This document shows, piece after piece, positions 8,709-18,215 of a stretch of 64,000 bases of DNA. The position numbers and the translations under genes were made by a program. The notes beneath the pieces are model-generated. The model saw nothing but the letters and a program-made list of their open reading frames with translations. It did not search any database and was not told where the DNA came from. Position 1 is the first letter of the stretch. Each line of letters starts with the position of its first letter. This DNA is from Oscillospiraceae bacterium (GTDB lineage: Bacteria; Bacillota; Clostridia; Oscillospirales; Acutalibacteraceae), in the NCBI GenBank assembly GCA_022508805.1, contig JAFLUM010000001.1, positions 182,793 through 246,792 of the forward strand. Direction: 5' to 3'.

Positions 8709-10145
8709 TTAGTATGCTTTTCCCCAATAGAGCATTTTTTCGGCAGGCTTACCGCAGCATACGCAGGTGTCGGACACATTTTCCTGCTCAAAGGGAACAC
8801 AGCGTGAGGTGATTCCCGCTTTTTCCTTAAGAGCATCTTCACATTCGCGGCTGCCACACCACATGGCCTTGATAAAGCCCGGTTTATTCTCGGCAATGTC
8901 GCAAAGCATATCAAAATCAGTTGCAGTAAAGGTCATATTTGCCCGTCTTTCTGCCGCTGAGTCGTAAAGTCCCTTTTGAACGGCGTCAAGCAGCTCGGGA
9001 ATCCTCTCTTCTAACTCGTCAAAAGAAACAAAATACTTTTCTCTTGTATCGCGGCGGACTATAACGCACTGATTTTTCTCGATATCTCTCGGTCCTATTT
9101 CAACACGGAGGGGCACGCCCTTCATCTCATACTCGGCGTATTTCCAGCCTGGGGTATTGTCGGAGAGGTCGATTTTTGCCCTTGAGAACTTGGAAATTCT
9201 TTCGTAGATCTCCTGTGATTTTTCCTTAACGCCCTCTTTATGAGCGGCTACGGGGATAACCACCACCTGCGTGGGGGCTATTTTCGGCGGAAGGACAAGT
9301 CCGTTGTCGTCACCGTGAGTCATAATTATTGCGCCGATAAGGCGGGTCGTACAACCCCACGAGGTCTGGAACGGATGTTTAAGCTTATTGTCCCTATCTG
9401 TAAACTGAATATCAAAGGCTTTCGCAAAGCCGTCGCCGAAATAGTGGCTGGTGGCGGACTGGAGCGCCTTGCCGTCGTGCATAAGCGCCTCGACGGTGTA
9501 TGTATCCTCCGCGCCTGCAAAACGCTCTTTCTCGGTCTTAACGCCCTTTACCACGGGAATTGCAAGGTAATTCTCGCAAAAATCGGCATAGACATTCAGC
9601 ATTCTGACTGTTTCCTCCTGCGCCTCTTCTGCCGTGGCGTGGACGGTGTGACCCTCCTGCCACAAAAATTCTCTTGTACGCAAAAAGGGTCTTGTGGTCT
9701 TTTCCCAACGGACTACCGACACCCACTGGTTATAGAGTTTGGGCAAATCACGGTAGGAATGGACTATGTTAGCATAATGCTCACAGAAAAGCGTCTCGGA
9801 TGTAGGTCGAACACAAAGACGCTCCTCAAGCTTTTCACTGCCGCCGTAAGTCACCCACGCAACCTCGGGAGCAAAACCCTCTACATGGTCTTTTTCTTTG
9901 TTGAGAAGACTTTCGGGAATGAACATGGGCATACAGACGTTTTCGTGTCCCGTTGCCTTGAACATGCCGTCAAGAGTCTTTTGTATATTTTCCCAAATGG
10001 CATAGCCGTAAGGTCTTATGACCATACAGCCCTTTACGCTTGTGTACTCGGCAAGCTCAGCCTTTTTTACCACGTCGGTATACCACTTGGCAAAATCCTC
10101 GTCCATTGAGGTTATTTCCTCAACCATCTTTTTCTGTTCAGCCAT
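8709..10145 (-). CDS. proS: Prolyl-tRNA synthetase, archaeal/eukaryotic-type
   Basis: This 478-residue class II synthetase charges tRNA-Pro with proline in the cytosol. It is the short form without the bacterial editing insertion. Visible features are [11 protein letters not shown] near residue 90, the motif 2 region [12 protein letters not shown] and [11 protein letters not shown], the later [11 protein letters not shown], an anticodon-binding part ([10 protein letters not shown]), and a C-terminal CVPFEQ...CVCCGKP cysteine segment ending in a terminal Tyr, as in the ProS type 3 family. An AAGGAAG ribosome site precedes the ATG. It follows acpP by 70 bases and is probably co-transcribed with it. 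The identification is secure. Confidence 0.97.
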   Translation of the reverse strand: MAEQKKMVEEITSMDEDFAKWYTDVVKKAELAEYTSVKGCMVIRPYGYAIWENIQKTLDGMFKATGHENVCMPMFIPESLLNKEKDHVEGFAPEVAWVTYGGSEKLEERLCVRPTSETLFCEHYANIVHSYRDLPKLYNQWVSVVRWEKTTRPFLRTREFLWQEGHTVHATAEEAQEETVRMLNVYADFCENYLAIPVVKGVKTEKERFAGAEDTYTVEALMHDGKALQSATSHYFGDGFAKAFDIQFTDRDNKLKHPFQTSWGCTTRLIGAIIMTHGDDNGLVLPPKIAPTQVVVIPVAAHKEGVKEKSQEIYERISKFSRAKIDLSDNTPGWKYAEYEMKGVPLRVEIGPRDIEKNQCVIVRRDTREKYFVSFDELEERIPELLDAVQKGLYDSAAERRANMTFTATDFDMLCDIAENKPGFIKAMWCGSRECEDALKEKAGITSRCVPFEQENVSDTCVCCGKPAEKMLYWGKAY

Positions 10146-10171
10146 TTTCTAACTTCCTTATCTGAATAATT

Positions 10172-10195
10172 ACAGGGACAGCAGAGTGTCCCTGT
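10172..10195 (-). other. Hairpin between acpP and proS
   Basis: Perfect arms ACAGGGACA and TGTCCCTGT flank a six-base loop. No U-run follows on the minus strand (AATTATT), so it may be only a partial terminator or an RNA-stability element that lowers proS relative to acpP. Confidence 0.4.
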
Positions 10196-10215
10196 GAAAA
10201 TAAACGATTAACGAA

Positions 10216-10440
10216 TTAATGTTCTTCGATAAATTTAACAATATCGGCAACGGTCTTTATATCCTCAAGTGCCTCGTCCGATATCTCCATATCAAACTCA
10301 TCCTCAAATGTCATAACAAGATCTGCAAGGTCGATACTGTCAGCACCTAAGTCCTCAAGCAAAACGGAGTCCATAGTGACGTCCTCTGTCTCAAGCTCAA
10401 GCTGATCACAAATTATTTCCTGTACCTTTTCAAAAACCAC
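10216..10440 (-). CDS. acpP: Acyl carrier protein
   Basis: At 74 residues and strongly acidic, this is the normal length for a fatty-acid-synthesis ACP. The phosphopantetheine-attachment serine lies in DLGADSIDLADLVM near residue 36, the standard DSL-type motif. It carries growing acyl chains as thioesters in the cytosol. The start is GTG, placed just after AGGAGGTG with normal spacing. No fab genes adjoin it; it stands alone upstream of proS. An Sfp-type transferase elsewhere in the window (30189-30728) could in principle modify it, although AcpS is the usual enzyme. Confidence 0.95.
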   Translation of the reverse strand: MVFEKVQEIICDQLELETEDVTMDSVLLEDLGADSIDLADLVMTFEDEFDMEISDEALEDIKTVADIVKFIEEH

Positions 10441-10472
10441 TGTAACACCTCCTCGAGAGTTTCTTGATAATA

Positions 10473-10501
10473 ATACTAATTATTTTTATCTGCTTTGTCA
10501 A
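10473..10501 (-). promoter_or_regulatory. Sigma-A-type promoter for acpP
   Basis: On the minus strand, TTGACA (10496-10501) is separated by 17 bases from TAGTAT (10473-10478), about 35 bases before the GTG start of acpP. The -35 is perfect and the -10 only 4 of 6. Confidence 0.55.
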
Positions 10502-10505
10502 CAGT

Positions 10506-12029
10506 TTAAGGTAAATTTATGAAATCTTTGAGTGGGGTCAGATCTAAACCCTCTTCATCTTTTATCATATTATAAAAGGTTTTGCATATCTCGCGGCATC
10601 CGCCGTCGGTATCGCTTTCTGCATTGAAGGGCATAACAGGGTCGTGAACGGACAAACGCAGCAGGAACCAGCCGCATCTTTTTCCGTCGTCAAATGAGAC
10701 ACGTACCCCTTCGTAGTTATCGGGAGCAAGTCGCATTTCGCTGCTGTTAACGGCAATAACCTTGATTTTTTCGATAATTGCCTCGCCTGTGCTCTTAAAA
10801 TCAGCGGTTTTTATGTTAAAGCGAAGCTCCTTTTCCTCTTTCGGCTTTTTAAGGGATTTTATGCAGTCGCCTATCTTTCTGCCGTCACGGGCAAGGACAG
10901 CCGCCTTGATAATGATTTTGGTGACAAGATATGCACCGTCGTCAAGATAATAATTCTCTTTGAATGCGGCGTGACCCGAGGTCTCGATGGCAAGGGGCAC
11001 GTTCTCCCCTGCCGCCGTTCTGCGGACAGCCTCGTCGATCACGTTTTTATAGCCTCTTTTAAAGCGGACGTGTTTTCCGCCCAAGGTATCTTCAATAAAG
11101 CTGTGGAGTCCGTCGCCGGTGACTGAATCGGTGACCACGGTTCCGCCGAAATTCCCCTCTAAAGCGATTACGGACGCCAGCGCAACTATGGAATTGCGGT
11201 TTATCTCCTCGCCTGTTTCGTCCACGCAGGAGGCACGGTCAACGTCCGTGTCGAAAATAACGCCGAGGTCACATTTGTTCTCAACCGTGGCTTTTCTGAT
11301 GAACTCCATTGCGGTTTTGTTTTCGGGATTGGGGATATGGTTAGGGAACATTCCGTCTATATCCAAAAACTGACTTGCAGATGTGTCCGCCCCCAAAACG
11401 GCGAGCACCTTTTCGGCATAAAATCCGCCCACGCCGTTGCCTGCATCCACAGCGATTTTAAAGTCCTTTAAAGGATGCTCATAATCGTCGGCATTAACGC
11501 CTTTTTTAATCATTTCCCGCAAAATCGCGGAATATTCGGAAATATAGTCGATTTCCTCAATACTTCCGTTTTTATTTTCATTTATATACGGACTTTTTTC
11601 GGCATCAATGAGTATCTCTTTAAGCTCCTCACCTGAGAGTCCGCCGTCACGTGTGAAAAATTTAAGTCCGTTGCGGTCATAGGGATGATGGCTTGCGGTT
11701 ATCTGCACAGCTCCGTCGCAGTTTCTTGTCACGGTTGTCATAAACATTGCGGGAGTGGAGCAGTACGAGCAGTAAAGTATATGCGCTCCCATTCCCGACA
11801 GAACAGATATAACGCTGTTTTTAATGCGTATTGCCGATATTCTTGAATCGTGACCGACCGAGACGGTCAAATTATCGGCACTTTTTCCCGTCTTTTTGCA
11901 AAGAAATCTTATAAACGATGCGGTGATGTGGCTAATTACCTCATCGGTCAGCTCATATTCGGGGTGTTCCTTCGTGCTGACAGCGGTTCCTCTAACGTCA
12001 GTTCCGCTTTTAAGGTGCATAAGCTTCAT
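10506..12029 (-). CDS. Phosphoglucomutase/phosphomannomutase family protein
   Basis: This is an alpha-D-phosphohexomutase (about 507 aa) interconverting hexose 1- and 6-phosphates. The active-site phosphoserine loop is TASHHPYDRNG, the metal loop is FDTDVDRAS (DxDxDR form), the sugar loop is ETSGHAAF, and the phosphate-binding end is GWFLLRLSVHDPV. The last replaces the usual RxSGTEP and is, from memory, typical of a subgroup close to plant and cyanobacterial enzymes. The ATG at 12029 overlaps the stop of the preceding PLP-enzyme gene (ATGA) and has AAGGGGA before it, so it is preferred over longer in-frame starts. It is last in the galK operon. Glucose versus mannose preference cannot be read from sequence. 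Confidence 0.88.
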   Translation of the reverse strand: MKLMHLKSGTDVRGTAVSTKEHPEYELTDEVISHITASFIRFLCKKTGKSADNLTVSVGHDSRISAIRIKNSVISVLSGMGAHILYCSYCSTPAMFMTTVTRNCDGAVQITASHHPYDRNGLKFFTRDGGLSGEELKEILIDAEKSPYINENKNGSIEEIDYISEYSAILREMIKKGVNADDYEHPLKDFKIAVDAGNGVGGFYAEKVLAVLGADTSASQFLDIDGMFPNHIPNPENKTAMEFIRKATVENKCDLGVIFDTDVDRASCVDETGEEINRNSIVALASVIALEGNFGGTVVTDSVTGDGLHSFIEDTLGGKHVRFKRGYKNVIDEAVRRTAAGENVPLAIETSGHAAFKENYYLDDGAYLVTKIIIKAAVLARDGRKIGDCIKSLKKPKEEKELRFNIKTADFKSTGEAIIEKIKVIAVNSSEMRLAPDNYEGVRVSFDDGKRCGWFLLRLSVHDPVMPFNAESDTDGGCREICKTFYNMIKDEEGLDLTPLKDFINLP

Positions 12030-13303
12030 TGAATCAGTCCCCTTTTGTGCATTTCCTCGGCTGCGAGCATTACGCCGATTTTTCCGCTGTGGAAATTGAG
12101 TGAGCCCTGCATCCATACAGCATAAGGCTCTCTGAGCGGTGCATCTGCCGAAAGCTCTATTGACGAGCCTGATGTAAATGCCCCTGCCGACATTATGACC
12201 TGACTGTCATAGCCGGGCATATCCCACGGTTCGGGAGTCACATACGAATCAACGGGCGCGCCCTTTTGCATACCTTGACAGAAAGCAATAAGATTATCGC
12301 GGTTATCAAGGCATATTGCCTGTATTATATCGTGTCTGATCTCATTTGAACAGGGTGTAACATTAAAGCCGAGCTCCTCAAACAGCGATGCGGCAAAAAC
12401 TGCCGTTTTAAGCGCCTCACCTACCACATGGGGAGCGTTGAAAAGTCCCATAAAAATATTTCTGTTCTGACCAAGCGTTGCTCCTACCTCAACGCCTAAG
12501 CCCGGATTAGTGAGCCTGTAGCCGCACAATTTCACAAGATCGGCACGTCCTGCTATGTATCCGCCTGAGGGTGCAATACCGCCGCCTGCATTTTTAATGA
12601 GGGAGCCTGCAATAAGGTCTGCTCCCACCTCGGTAGGTTCTTTCCTCTCCGTAAACTCACCGTAGCAGTTATCCACCATAACGACTGCACGTTTATTTAC
12701 CCTATGTACTATTTCGCAGACCTTTTCTATTTCGTCTATTGAAATGCTGTGGCGAAGGGAATATCCGCGAGAGCGCTGAATATACACCATTCGCACATCC
12801 TTTGCCGCTGATGCTTTTTCGATAGAATCATAGTCGAGTCCGTCATTTTCGGTCAAATCTACTTGGCTGTAAGATATTCCGAAATCCGCCAAGCTGCCGT
12901 CGCCCATATTTTTGCCGCCGAGACCGATAACGGGATGAATTGTATCGTACGGAGTGCCCGTAACGCAAAGCATAGTATCACCCGGTCTCAAAACGCCGTA
13001 AAGGCAGACTGAAAGCGTGTGAGTTCCGCAAGCCAGCGCACCCGCACGGATTATTGCACTTTCTGCACCGAAAATATCGGCGGTAAGGCTATCCAGCTTT
13101 TCTCTGCCCCTGTCGCCGTAGCCGTAGCCCGTGGCGGTGTTAAAATCCGCCTCGTCCACACGGTTTTTGATAAATGCAGAGAGCACCTTTTGCTGATTGT
13201 ACTCCGTCACACTTTCAATTTCTCCGAACATTTTCTCCGCTTTTTTTAGAGCAGCAGCGGAAAGCTCCTTTATTTTCGGACTTATCTCAAAATAATCTGA
13301 CAT
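12026..13303 (-). CDS. Methionine gamma-lyase/aluminium-resistance family PLP enzyme
   Basis: This 425-residue fold-type I PLP protein belongs to the cystathionine/methionine lyase-like group often annotated as aluminium resistance protein (COG4100). The conserved core is visible: IQRSRGYSLRHSISIDEIE, MVDNCYGEF holding the PLP-contacting Asp, and GSLIKNAGGGIAPSGGYI holding the probable Schiff-base Lys. TNPGLGVEVGATLGQNR further supports the family. AAAGGAT precedes the ATG. It overlaps the phosphohexomutase start by four bases and follows the GNAT gene by 12. The true substrate of this family is uncertain; a carbon-sulfur lyase activity is a family-level inference. Confidence 0.88.
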   Translation of the reverse strand: MSDYFEISPKIKELSAAALKKAEKMFGEIESVTEYNQQKVLSAFIKNRVDEADFNTATGYGYGDRGREKLDSLTADIFGAESAIIRAGALACGTHTLSVCLYGVLRPGDTMLCVTGTPYDTIHPVIGLGGKNMGDGSLADFGISYSQVDLTENDGLDYDSIEKASAAKDVRMVYIQRSRGYSLRHSISIDEIEKVCEIVHRVNKRAVVMVDNCYGEFTERKEPTEVGADLIAGSLIKNAGGGIAPSGGYIAGRADLVKLCGYRLTNPGLGVEVGATLGQNRNIFMGLFNAPHVVGEALKTAVFAASLFEELGFNVTPCSNEIRHDIIQAICLDNRDNLIAFCQGMQKGAPVDSYVTPEPWDMPGYDSQVIMSAGAFTSGSSIELSADAPLREPYAVWMQGSLNFHSGKIGVMLAAEEMHKRGLIQ

Positions 13304-13315
13304 ATTTTTTATCCT

Positions 13316-14017
13316 TTATATATAATTGTATAACTCTTTCACAACAGTGAAGCCGAGTTTTTCATAAAATCCTATATTTTTCTCTTTACAAATCAAATAG
13401 ACATTTTCTTTTGAAGACAGCTTTAGAAGTTTTTTGACTAAATCCGAACCGTATCCTTTGCCACGGTATTCTTCCTTGACATATACATCCGATATAACCG
13501 AATAATCATTGCCGAAGGATACGAATCCGCCGCCGATGATCCTACCGTTTTCATAAATCACCGCACCTTGGCATAAGCCTTTGGCGTTCTGATACATTTT
13601 GACCGCCGCACCGTCCGTGGCCTTTGCAATATCCTCGGTGTCAAGATGTTTTATATCAAAATAAAGATTACGGTCAACGCCTTTTTCGCCTCGGTCGTAC
13701 TGCGACCGTGCGAGCATTAAATATTGCGTCTCTGCCGTACCAAAGGGTAAGATATCGGGAGAAATAACACTGCCGTTAACAAGAAAACTCAGCTCGTCAT
13801 AATCGGCATTTTCGTCGGTAAAAAGCAAGGTTCTGCCGCTCTCTCCCACCGCCGCGGCGGCAGTTATGCGGTCATCACGGTCATACTGTGCCCATACAAT
13901 ACCGCTGTTCAGCCGTTCATCGGTATAGTAGCCTGTTACGGCCGAAAAAATTGCGGAGTTTCCTTCGCCTAAATAGTTAAAAAACGTCTGCGGTAAAATC
14001 TCAAAGGATTTAAGCAT
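13316..14017 (-). CDS. GNAT-family N-acetyltransferase
   Basis: The C-terminal ~90 residues hold the acetyl-CoA-binding signature: DVYVKEEYRGKGYGSDLVKKL matches the R/Q-x-x-G-x-G/A motif A, and IGFYEKLGFTVV matches the closing motif. The N-terminal ~140 residues are a less typical domain that may set substrate choice. The ATG at 14017 lies seven bases after GGGAG and overlaps the M42 stop by eight bases; a TTG two codons earlier is too close to the site. The acetyl acceptor is not predictable. Confidence 0.85.
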   Translation of the reverse strand: MLKSFEILPQTFFNYLGEGNSAIFSAVTGYYTDERLNSGIVWAQYDRDDRITAAAAVGESGRTLLFTDENADYDELSFLVNGSVISPDILPFGTAETQYLMLARSQYDRGEKGVDRNLYFDIKHLDTEDIAKATDGAAVKMYQNAKGLCQGAVIYENGRIIGGGFVSFGNDYSVISDVYVKEEYRGKGYGSDLVKKLLKLSSKENVYLICKEKNIGFYEKLGFTVVKELYNYI

Positions 14018-15026
14018 CGGCAAGCTCCCTTAAAAGAGCCTTTGCGAGCCTTTCTACGCTGTCGATGTCCTTTTCACTGCAGACCGACGACGGTGAATGG
14101 ATATATCTGCACGGTACGGACACCGCGACCGTTTTTATACCGCCTGCAGCTTTATGAATAGCCGACGAATCGTTGCCGCCTGCTACGACTGTTTTTGTCT
14201 GGCAGGGAATACCGTTTTTCTCGGCAGTTTCAAAGGCTTTTTTATAAAGTTCGCGGTCATAGAGGGTACCCCTGTCCATAAAGGATACCACCGCTCCGCC
14301 GCTCACCTTGCAGACCTTTTTGTGATCCGGTGTATCGGCAATATCCGAGGCCGTGGTAGTCTCGAGCACAATTGCATAATCGGGCTTTACGGTATATGCG
14401 CTGACGGTCGCTCCGCGTGTACCTATTTCTTCCTGCACGGTGAAAACACAGGTATAGTCGAAATCCGACTCCTCATTAAGAATATTTATTAGTGTCGCCG
14501 TGCCTATTCTGTCGTCAAGTGCCTTTGATTTAACGAATCCGTCTCCGAAACATACAAAGTCCGATTTAAAATATACGAAATCGCCCAAAGCGACTTTTTC
14601 TTCCGCCTGCTCCTTATTTTCAAAGCCGAAATCAAGGGTCATATCGGTGATTTTCGGTATCTTTTTGCCCTCGTCACCACTGCACAGGTGAATCGCCTTG
14701 CCGCCGGCAACGCCGTTAACGCCGTTCACCGTGACTCTTTTACCGAACAGAGCCGAGTCGTCCATTCCGCCCACGGGAGCAACACGGACATAACCGTCGT
14801 CGGTGATGTATGTTACGATAAAGCCCACCTCGTCCATATGGGCAAAAAGGGCTACTTTCTTTTTAGGCGTTCTTTTACCTTTTTTATTGACGATAAGGTT
14901 GCCGAGAGCGTCAACGGTGTATTCGCAGTCCGCAGGGAGAAGAGAAATCAGTTCATTTCTAACATCTTTTTCGTCACCTGAGGTACCGTTTATCATACAG
15001 AGTTTTTCAATCAAATTTATATCCAT
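14010..15026 (-). CDS. M42-family aminopeptidase (first copy)
   Basis: This ~338-residue cytosolic dinuclear-metal peptidase is of the glutamyl-aminopeptidase/cellulase-M type (PF05343). Metal and catalytic residues are seen in FAHMDEVGF (HxD), KALDDRIG, the general-base pair in TVQEEIGTRGA, an E in VLETTTASD and the late His in RYIHSPSSV. These enzymes trim peptides, usually as a dodecamer. The ATG at 15026, after GAGGGTG, is preferred; it sits five bases after the stop of the second M42 gene. The two neighbouring copies are clearly paralogous but well diverged. Confidence 0.9.
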   Translation of the reverse strand: MDINLIEKLCMINGTSGDEKDVRNELISLLPADCEYTVDALGNLIVNKKGKRTPKKKVALFAHMDEVGFIVTYITDDGYVRVAPVGGMDDSALFGKRVTVNGVNGVAGGKAIHLCSGDEGKKIPKITDMTLDFGFENKEQAEEKVALGDFVYFKSDFVCFGDGFVKSKALDDRIGTATLINILNEESDFDYTCVFTVQEEIGTRGATVSAYTVKPDYAIVLETTTASDIADTPDHKKVCKVSGGAVVSFMDRGTLYDRELYKKAFETAEKNGIPCQTKTVVAGGNDSSAIHKAAGGIKTVAVSVPCRYIHSPSSVCSEKDIDSVERLAKALLRELADA

Positions 15027-15031
15027 CTGTC

Positions 15032-16024
15032 TCACACCCTCTCTAAAAATTCGGCTATGAGCCTTGCACAACTTTCAATATCTCGAAGATCCACAGTTTC
15101 AATCGGTGTGTGCATATATTTTATGGGCAGAGACACAAGAGCGGTAGGTATTCCGCTTTTTGATATTGTAATGTGGTCTGCGTTAGTGCCTGTTCTGCCG
15201 CTCATTACCTCTTTTTGATAAGGTATGTTCTTCTCTTTTGCAACACTCACAAGCATTTCGGTAAGTCCGCGGTCGAGTATGGGTGAGTAGCCTATCATTG
15301 CTCCGCCGTTCATTTTTCCGCATTCCGTGGGATTTGAGTCGGGCGTGCAGGCAAAGCTCACGTCAACTGCCAGCGAGATATCCGCATCCGTGTTATACGA
15401 TGCACAGGTGGCACCTGTACCGCCTGTTTCCTCCTGCGCAGAGCAGACAAGCGTTACTTTATTATTGGTATTTGTGTATTCAAGCGTCTTTAAGAGTACG
15501 GCAATACCTCCGCGGTCGTCAATATACGGTGAAGAAACACGCTCACCCGAAAGAACGTTAAAAGAGTTTTTGAAGGAAGCTCTGTCACCGAGTGAAAGTA
15601 TTTTTTCCGCCTGTTCTTTAGTCATTCCAATGTCTGCGACAGCCGTGCCGTCCTTTGATACACGGCTCTCACCGTCCGAAAGATGGGGCGGAACAGTGCA
15701 AACAACACCGAAAATGTTTTCCGTTCCGTGGAAAATAAGTTCAGTTCCTTCGACGACTCGCATATCAACTCCGCCAACGGAAGAAACGCGGACAAATCCG
15801 TCGTCGGTAATGCCTGTTACGATAAAACCGATAGTGTCAAGATGAGCGTCCAGCAGTATATGCTTGCCACTGCCTTCGCGTGTGACAGTGACATTTCCTG
15901 CTGTGTCAGCCGAAACAGTACCGTATTGTGAAAAAAGCTCCTTCAGCATTCCAAAGGAGCTCTGTTCCTCCCCCGACACACCTGCGAGGGAGGTAAGCTT
16001 TGATAAAAGTTCGATTGTATTCAA
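15032..16024 (-). CDS. M42-family aminopeptidase (second copy)
   Basis: This ~330-residue paralogue of the adjacent gene has LDAHLDTIGFI (HxD), SPYIDDRGG, SAQEETGGTGA, VDVSFACTPD and KYMHTPIETV for the metal and base residues. All expected ligands are present, so it should be active. The start is probably the TTG at 16024, about five bases after AAGGTGAT; an earlier TTG would overlap galK. It lies 16 bases beyond the galK stop. Two copies in tandem suggest different peptide preferences, or a mixed complex, which is inference. Confidence 0.88.
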   Translation of the reverse strand: MNTIELLSKLTSLAGVSGEEQSSFGMLKELFSQYGTVSADTAGNVTVTREGSGKHILLDAHLDTIGFIVTGITDDGFVRVSSVGGVDMRVVEGTELIFHGTENIFGVVCTVPPHLSDGESRVSKDGTAVADIGMTKEQAEKILSLGDRASFKNSFNVLSGERVSSPYIDDRGGIAVLLKTLEYTNTNNKVTLVCSAQEETGGTGATCASYNTDADISLAVDVSFACTPDSNPTECGKMNGGAMIGYSPILDRGLTEMLVSVAKEKNIPYQKEVMSGRTGTNADHITISKSGIPTALVSLPIKYMHTPIETVDLRDIESCARLIAEFLERV

Positions 16025-16040
16025 TGATATCACCTTGAAT

Positions 16041-17321
16041 TTATATTTCAACGCCGCCTACGGGACGAATTATGAGAACATAACAGGAATCTTTGCCAAA
16101 CACGCTTTCCATTATATTCTTATAGTCACTCAAAAGCTCGTTGGGCACAAACGCCTGAATAGTACCCGCAAAGCCGCCGCCGTGTACTCTCCAAGCGCCC
16201 TTGCCCGAAAGTATGCTCTCGCTCAGAGCCAGCGCAACGGAAACAGGCTGTACGGACGGCTGTTTTGTCGAAAATACATTTTGATTATACATATATGAAG
16301 AAGCTCCGCTTTCAAGTATGTATTCCTTGAACTTTTCAAAATCACCCTTTGTGAGCGCGTCCACTTCTTTCAAAACCCTGTCGTTATCAGCAAAGAAATG
16401 CATTGCACGAAGTACCGCACGGTCGCCGACTTTTTCACGGACAGCGGGAATATTTTTTCTGAATTCAGTCTCGTCAACCTCACGGAGCACTTTTTTGCCG
16501 AAAACACCTGCCACCGATTCCATCTCACTGCGTATTGCCGCATAATCGTCTGTTAAATCGGAATGGCTTCCCTTTGTGTCGACTATGCAAAGGGAATGCC
16601 CGCAGGATGCAAAATCGAACTTGACCTCGTTGATAACAGGCTCGGTCGGATCGTTAAAATCTATGGTTACAAAGCTGCCTACGGAGCAGGCAGTCTGATC
16701 CATAAGTCCGCAAGGCTTGTCAAAATAAACGTTCTCGGCATACTGCGCAATTTTTGCGATAGTGACCGCGTCAACCTTACCGTCGTTATAAAGATAATTG
16801 AGCATTGTGCCCACAAGCACCTCATACGCCGCTGAAGACGAGAGTCCCGAACCGGAAAGCACGTCCGACACCGTTGCTGCATCAAAACCGCCGATGTTAT
16901 ATCCGAACTTTTTAAATCCTGCACACATACCGCGAACGATGGCGGGCGAATGACCTTTTTCATTTTCTTTTATGGAAAGATCGGAAATATCCGCCACGTC
17001 CATATTATAGCCTCTTGATTTTACACGGACGATATTTTCATCGTTCTTGGAGGCTACAGCAATAGCGTCAAGGTTTATGCCTGCCGCCAATACTCTGCCG
17101 TGGTTGTGGTCAGTATGGTTGCCGCCCACCTCTGTTCTGCCGGGAGCGGAGAACAGGCGTACGTCGCGGTCTTCACCGTAAATTTCCGCGAAATCGTTTG
17201 CAAGACCTACGTATCTTTCATGCTGAGCCTTAACGGCCTCATCAGTCACATACACTCTTTTTAAGCGTGAATCGTATTCACCGTTTAAAATCTTTTCTTT
17301 AAGCAGGCTGATGTTTGTCAT
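16041..17321 (-). CDS. galK: Galactokinase
   Basis: This 426-residue GHMP-superfamily kinase phosphorylates galactose at C1 with ATP as the entry to the Leloir pathway. The N-terminal galactokinase signature appears as GRTEVGGNHTDHNHG near residue 62. The ATP loop is VLSGSGLSSSAAYEV, and the C-terminal motif 3 is RVHGGGFAGTIQAF. The Leu-Ile-Gly-Glu of the classic signature is replaced by TEVGGN, as in some Firmicute homologues. A strong AAGGGGAAGG ribosome site precedes the ATG. The start overlaps the VTT gene by 23 bases. galT and galE are not adjacent. Confidence 0.92.
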   Translation of the reverse strand: MTNISLLKEKILNGEYDSRLKRVYVTDEAVKAQHERYVGLANDFAEIYGEDRDVRLFSAPGRTEVGGNHTDHNHGRVLAAGINLDAIAVASKNDENIVRVKSRGYNMDVADISDLSIKENEKGHSPAIVRGMCAGFKKFGYNIGGFDAATVSDVLSGSGLSSSAAYEVLVGTMLNYLYNDGKVDAVTIAKIAQYAENVYFDKPCGLMDQTACSVGSFVTIDFNDPTEPVINEVKFDFASCGHSLCIVDTKGSHSDLTDDYAAIRSEMESVAGVFGKKVLREVDETEFRKNIPAVREKVGDRAVLRAMHFFADNDRVLKEVDALTKGDFEKFKEYILESGASSYMYNQNVFSTKQPSVQPVSVALALSESILSGKGAWRVHGGGFAGTIQAFVPNELLSDYKNIMESVFGKDSCYVLIIRPVGGVEI

Positions 17322-18039
17322 TTTTACCTTCCCCTTTTCTTTTTTCCAATATTACATTTACTACAAGTGTTGAAGTGCCCGATATAACGAGCAGTATCAC
17401 AATAGGCGCCATAAAATGCCACGTGAACGGATGGAAAATGTTGCCGCCCATATAGCTGTATGACCATATTTTCGGGAAAAATCCGATAAGCGATGCCAGC
17501 ACAAACCGCCAGTACGGAAATTTCATTCCGCCGTATATCTTACTTATGGGATTTACGGGTATAGACGGTATAAGCCTGAACGCCACAAGGCACGCCAGCT
17601 TGCCGGGACCCGCTTTATCCATCATCTCACGCACATTGTCATATTTTTTTAATGTCTTTATGGCAGTTCCGCCGCCCGATACACGACCCCACCAATATTT
17701 CGTTGTCAAAAGCATAGCAAAGCCGACGGTATTTATAATTATGGAATATTTCGTATCGAACACCATACCTGTCATAAGACAGATAAACGGTGTAGGAATG
17801 GGAATGAAATTTTTCAAAAGGAAAAAGAGGAGTATTGCCACGATGATAAGCCATTTATAGGGCAGTGCGATAATTTTATCCTCAAGCCTTAACAGCAAGT
17901 CAAGGAATTCTTTATACTTACCGTCCATGGTTTTTGTTCCCATTATAAGAGTAATGACAACGAGAATTGCGGCAAGAGTAAAAAGCCCTACGGCACTCCA
18001 ATTCATCGCCCTTTTTCTGTCAAGATTTTTTCTTTCCAT
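17299..18039 (-). CDS. VTT-domain (TVP38/TMEM64, DedA-superfamily) membrane protein
   Basis: This 246-residue protein has about five or six transmembrane segments: near residues 14-34 and 63-83, a re-entrant IPIPTPFICLMTGMVF segment, about 100-120, 165-190 and 205-230. RLIPSIPVNPISKIYGGMKF is the hallmark of the SNARE-associated/VTT family, whose members are linked to lipid scrambling or undecaprenyl-phosphate and phospholipid transport. It is the first gene of the operon running to 10506, with a promoter about 50 bases upstream. A specific substrate cannot be assigned. Confidence 0.88.
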   Translation of the reverse strand: MERKNLDRKRAMNWSAVGLFTLAAILVVITLIMGTKTMDGKYKEFLDLLLRLEDKIIALPYKWLIIVAILLFFLLKNFIPIPTPFICLMTGMVFDTKYSIIINTVGFAMLLTTKYWWGRVSGGGTAIKTLKKYDNVREMMDKAGPGKLACLVAFRLIPSIPVNPISKIYGGMKFPYWRFVLASLIGFFPKIWSYSYMGGNIFHPFTWHFMAPIVILLVISGTSTLVVNVILEKRKGEGKNDKHQPA

Positions 18040-18083
18040 TAAAATTCACCGAAATCGTCAGAATTTTCCATGTTAACTATCTA

Positions 18084-18112
18084 ATTTTATAATATTTATG
18101 CCGAAAGGTCAA
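18084..18112 (-). promoter_or_regulatory. Sigma-A-type promoter of the VTT-galK operon
   Basis: On the minus strand, TTGACC (18107-18112) and TAAAAT (18084-18089) have 17-base spacing, about 45 bases before the VTT start. No other clear promoter interrupts the overlapping genes down to 10506. Confidence 0.65.
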
Positions 18113-18215
18113 TATTTTTGTTTCTATATTATCCGAAATGTGATAGAATGTATTCACTGAAAAGTTCAAATATAATATTTTATAAAAATTTTTTTATTTA
18201 TATGCGGAGGGCAGT

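Noticed and set aside
9240-10109. Long 289-codon open frame on the plus strand
   Set aside because: Entirely antisense to proS, whose family motifs are unmistakable. It has no ribosome site and arises from the codon bias of proS.
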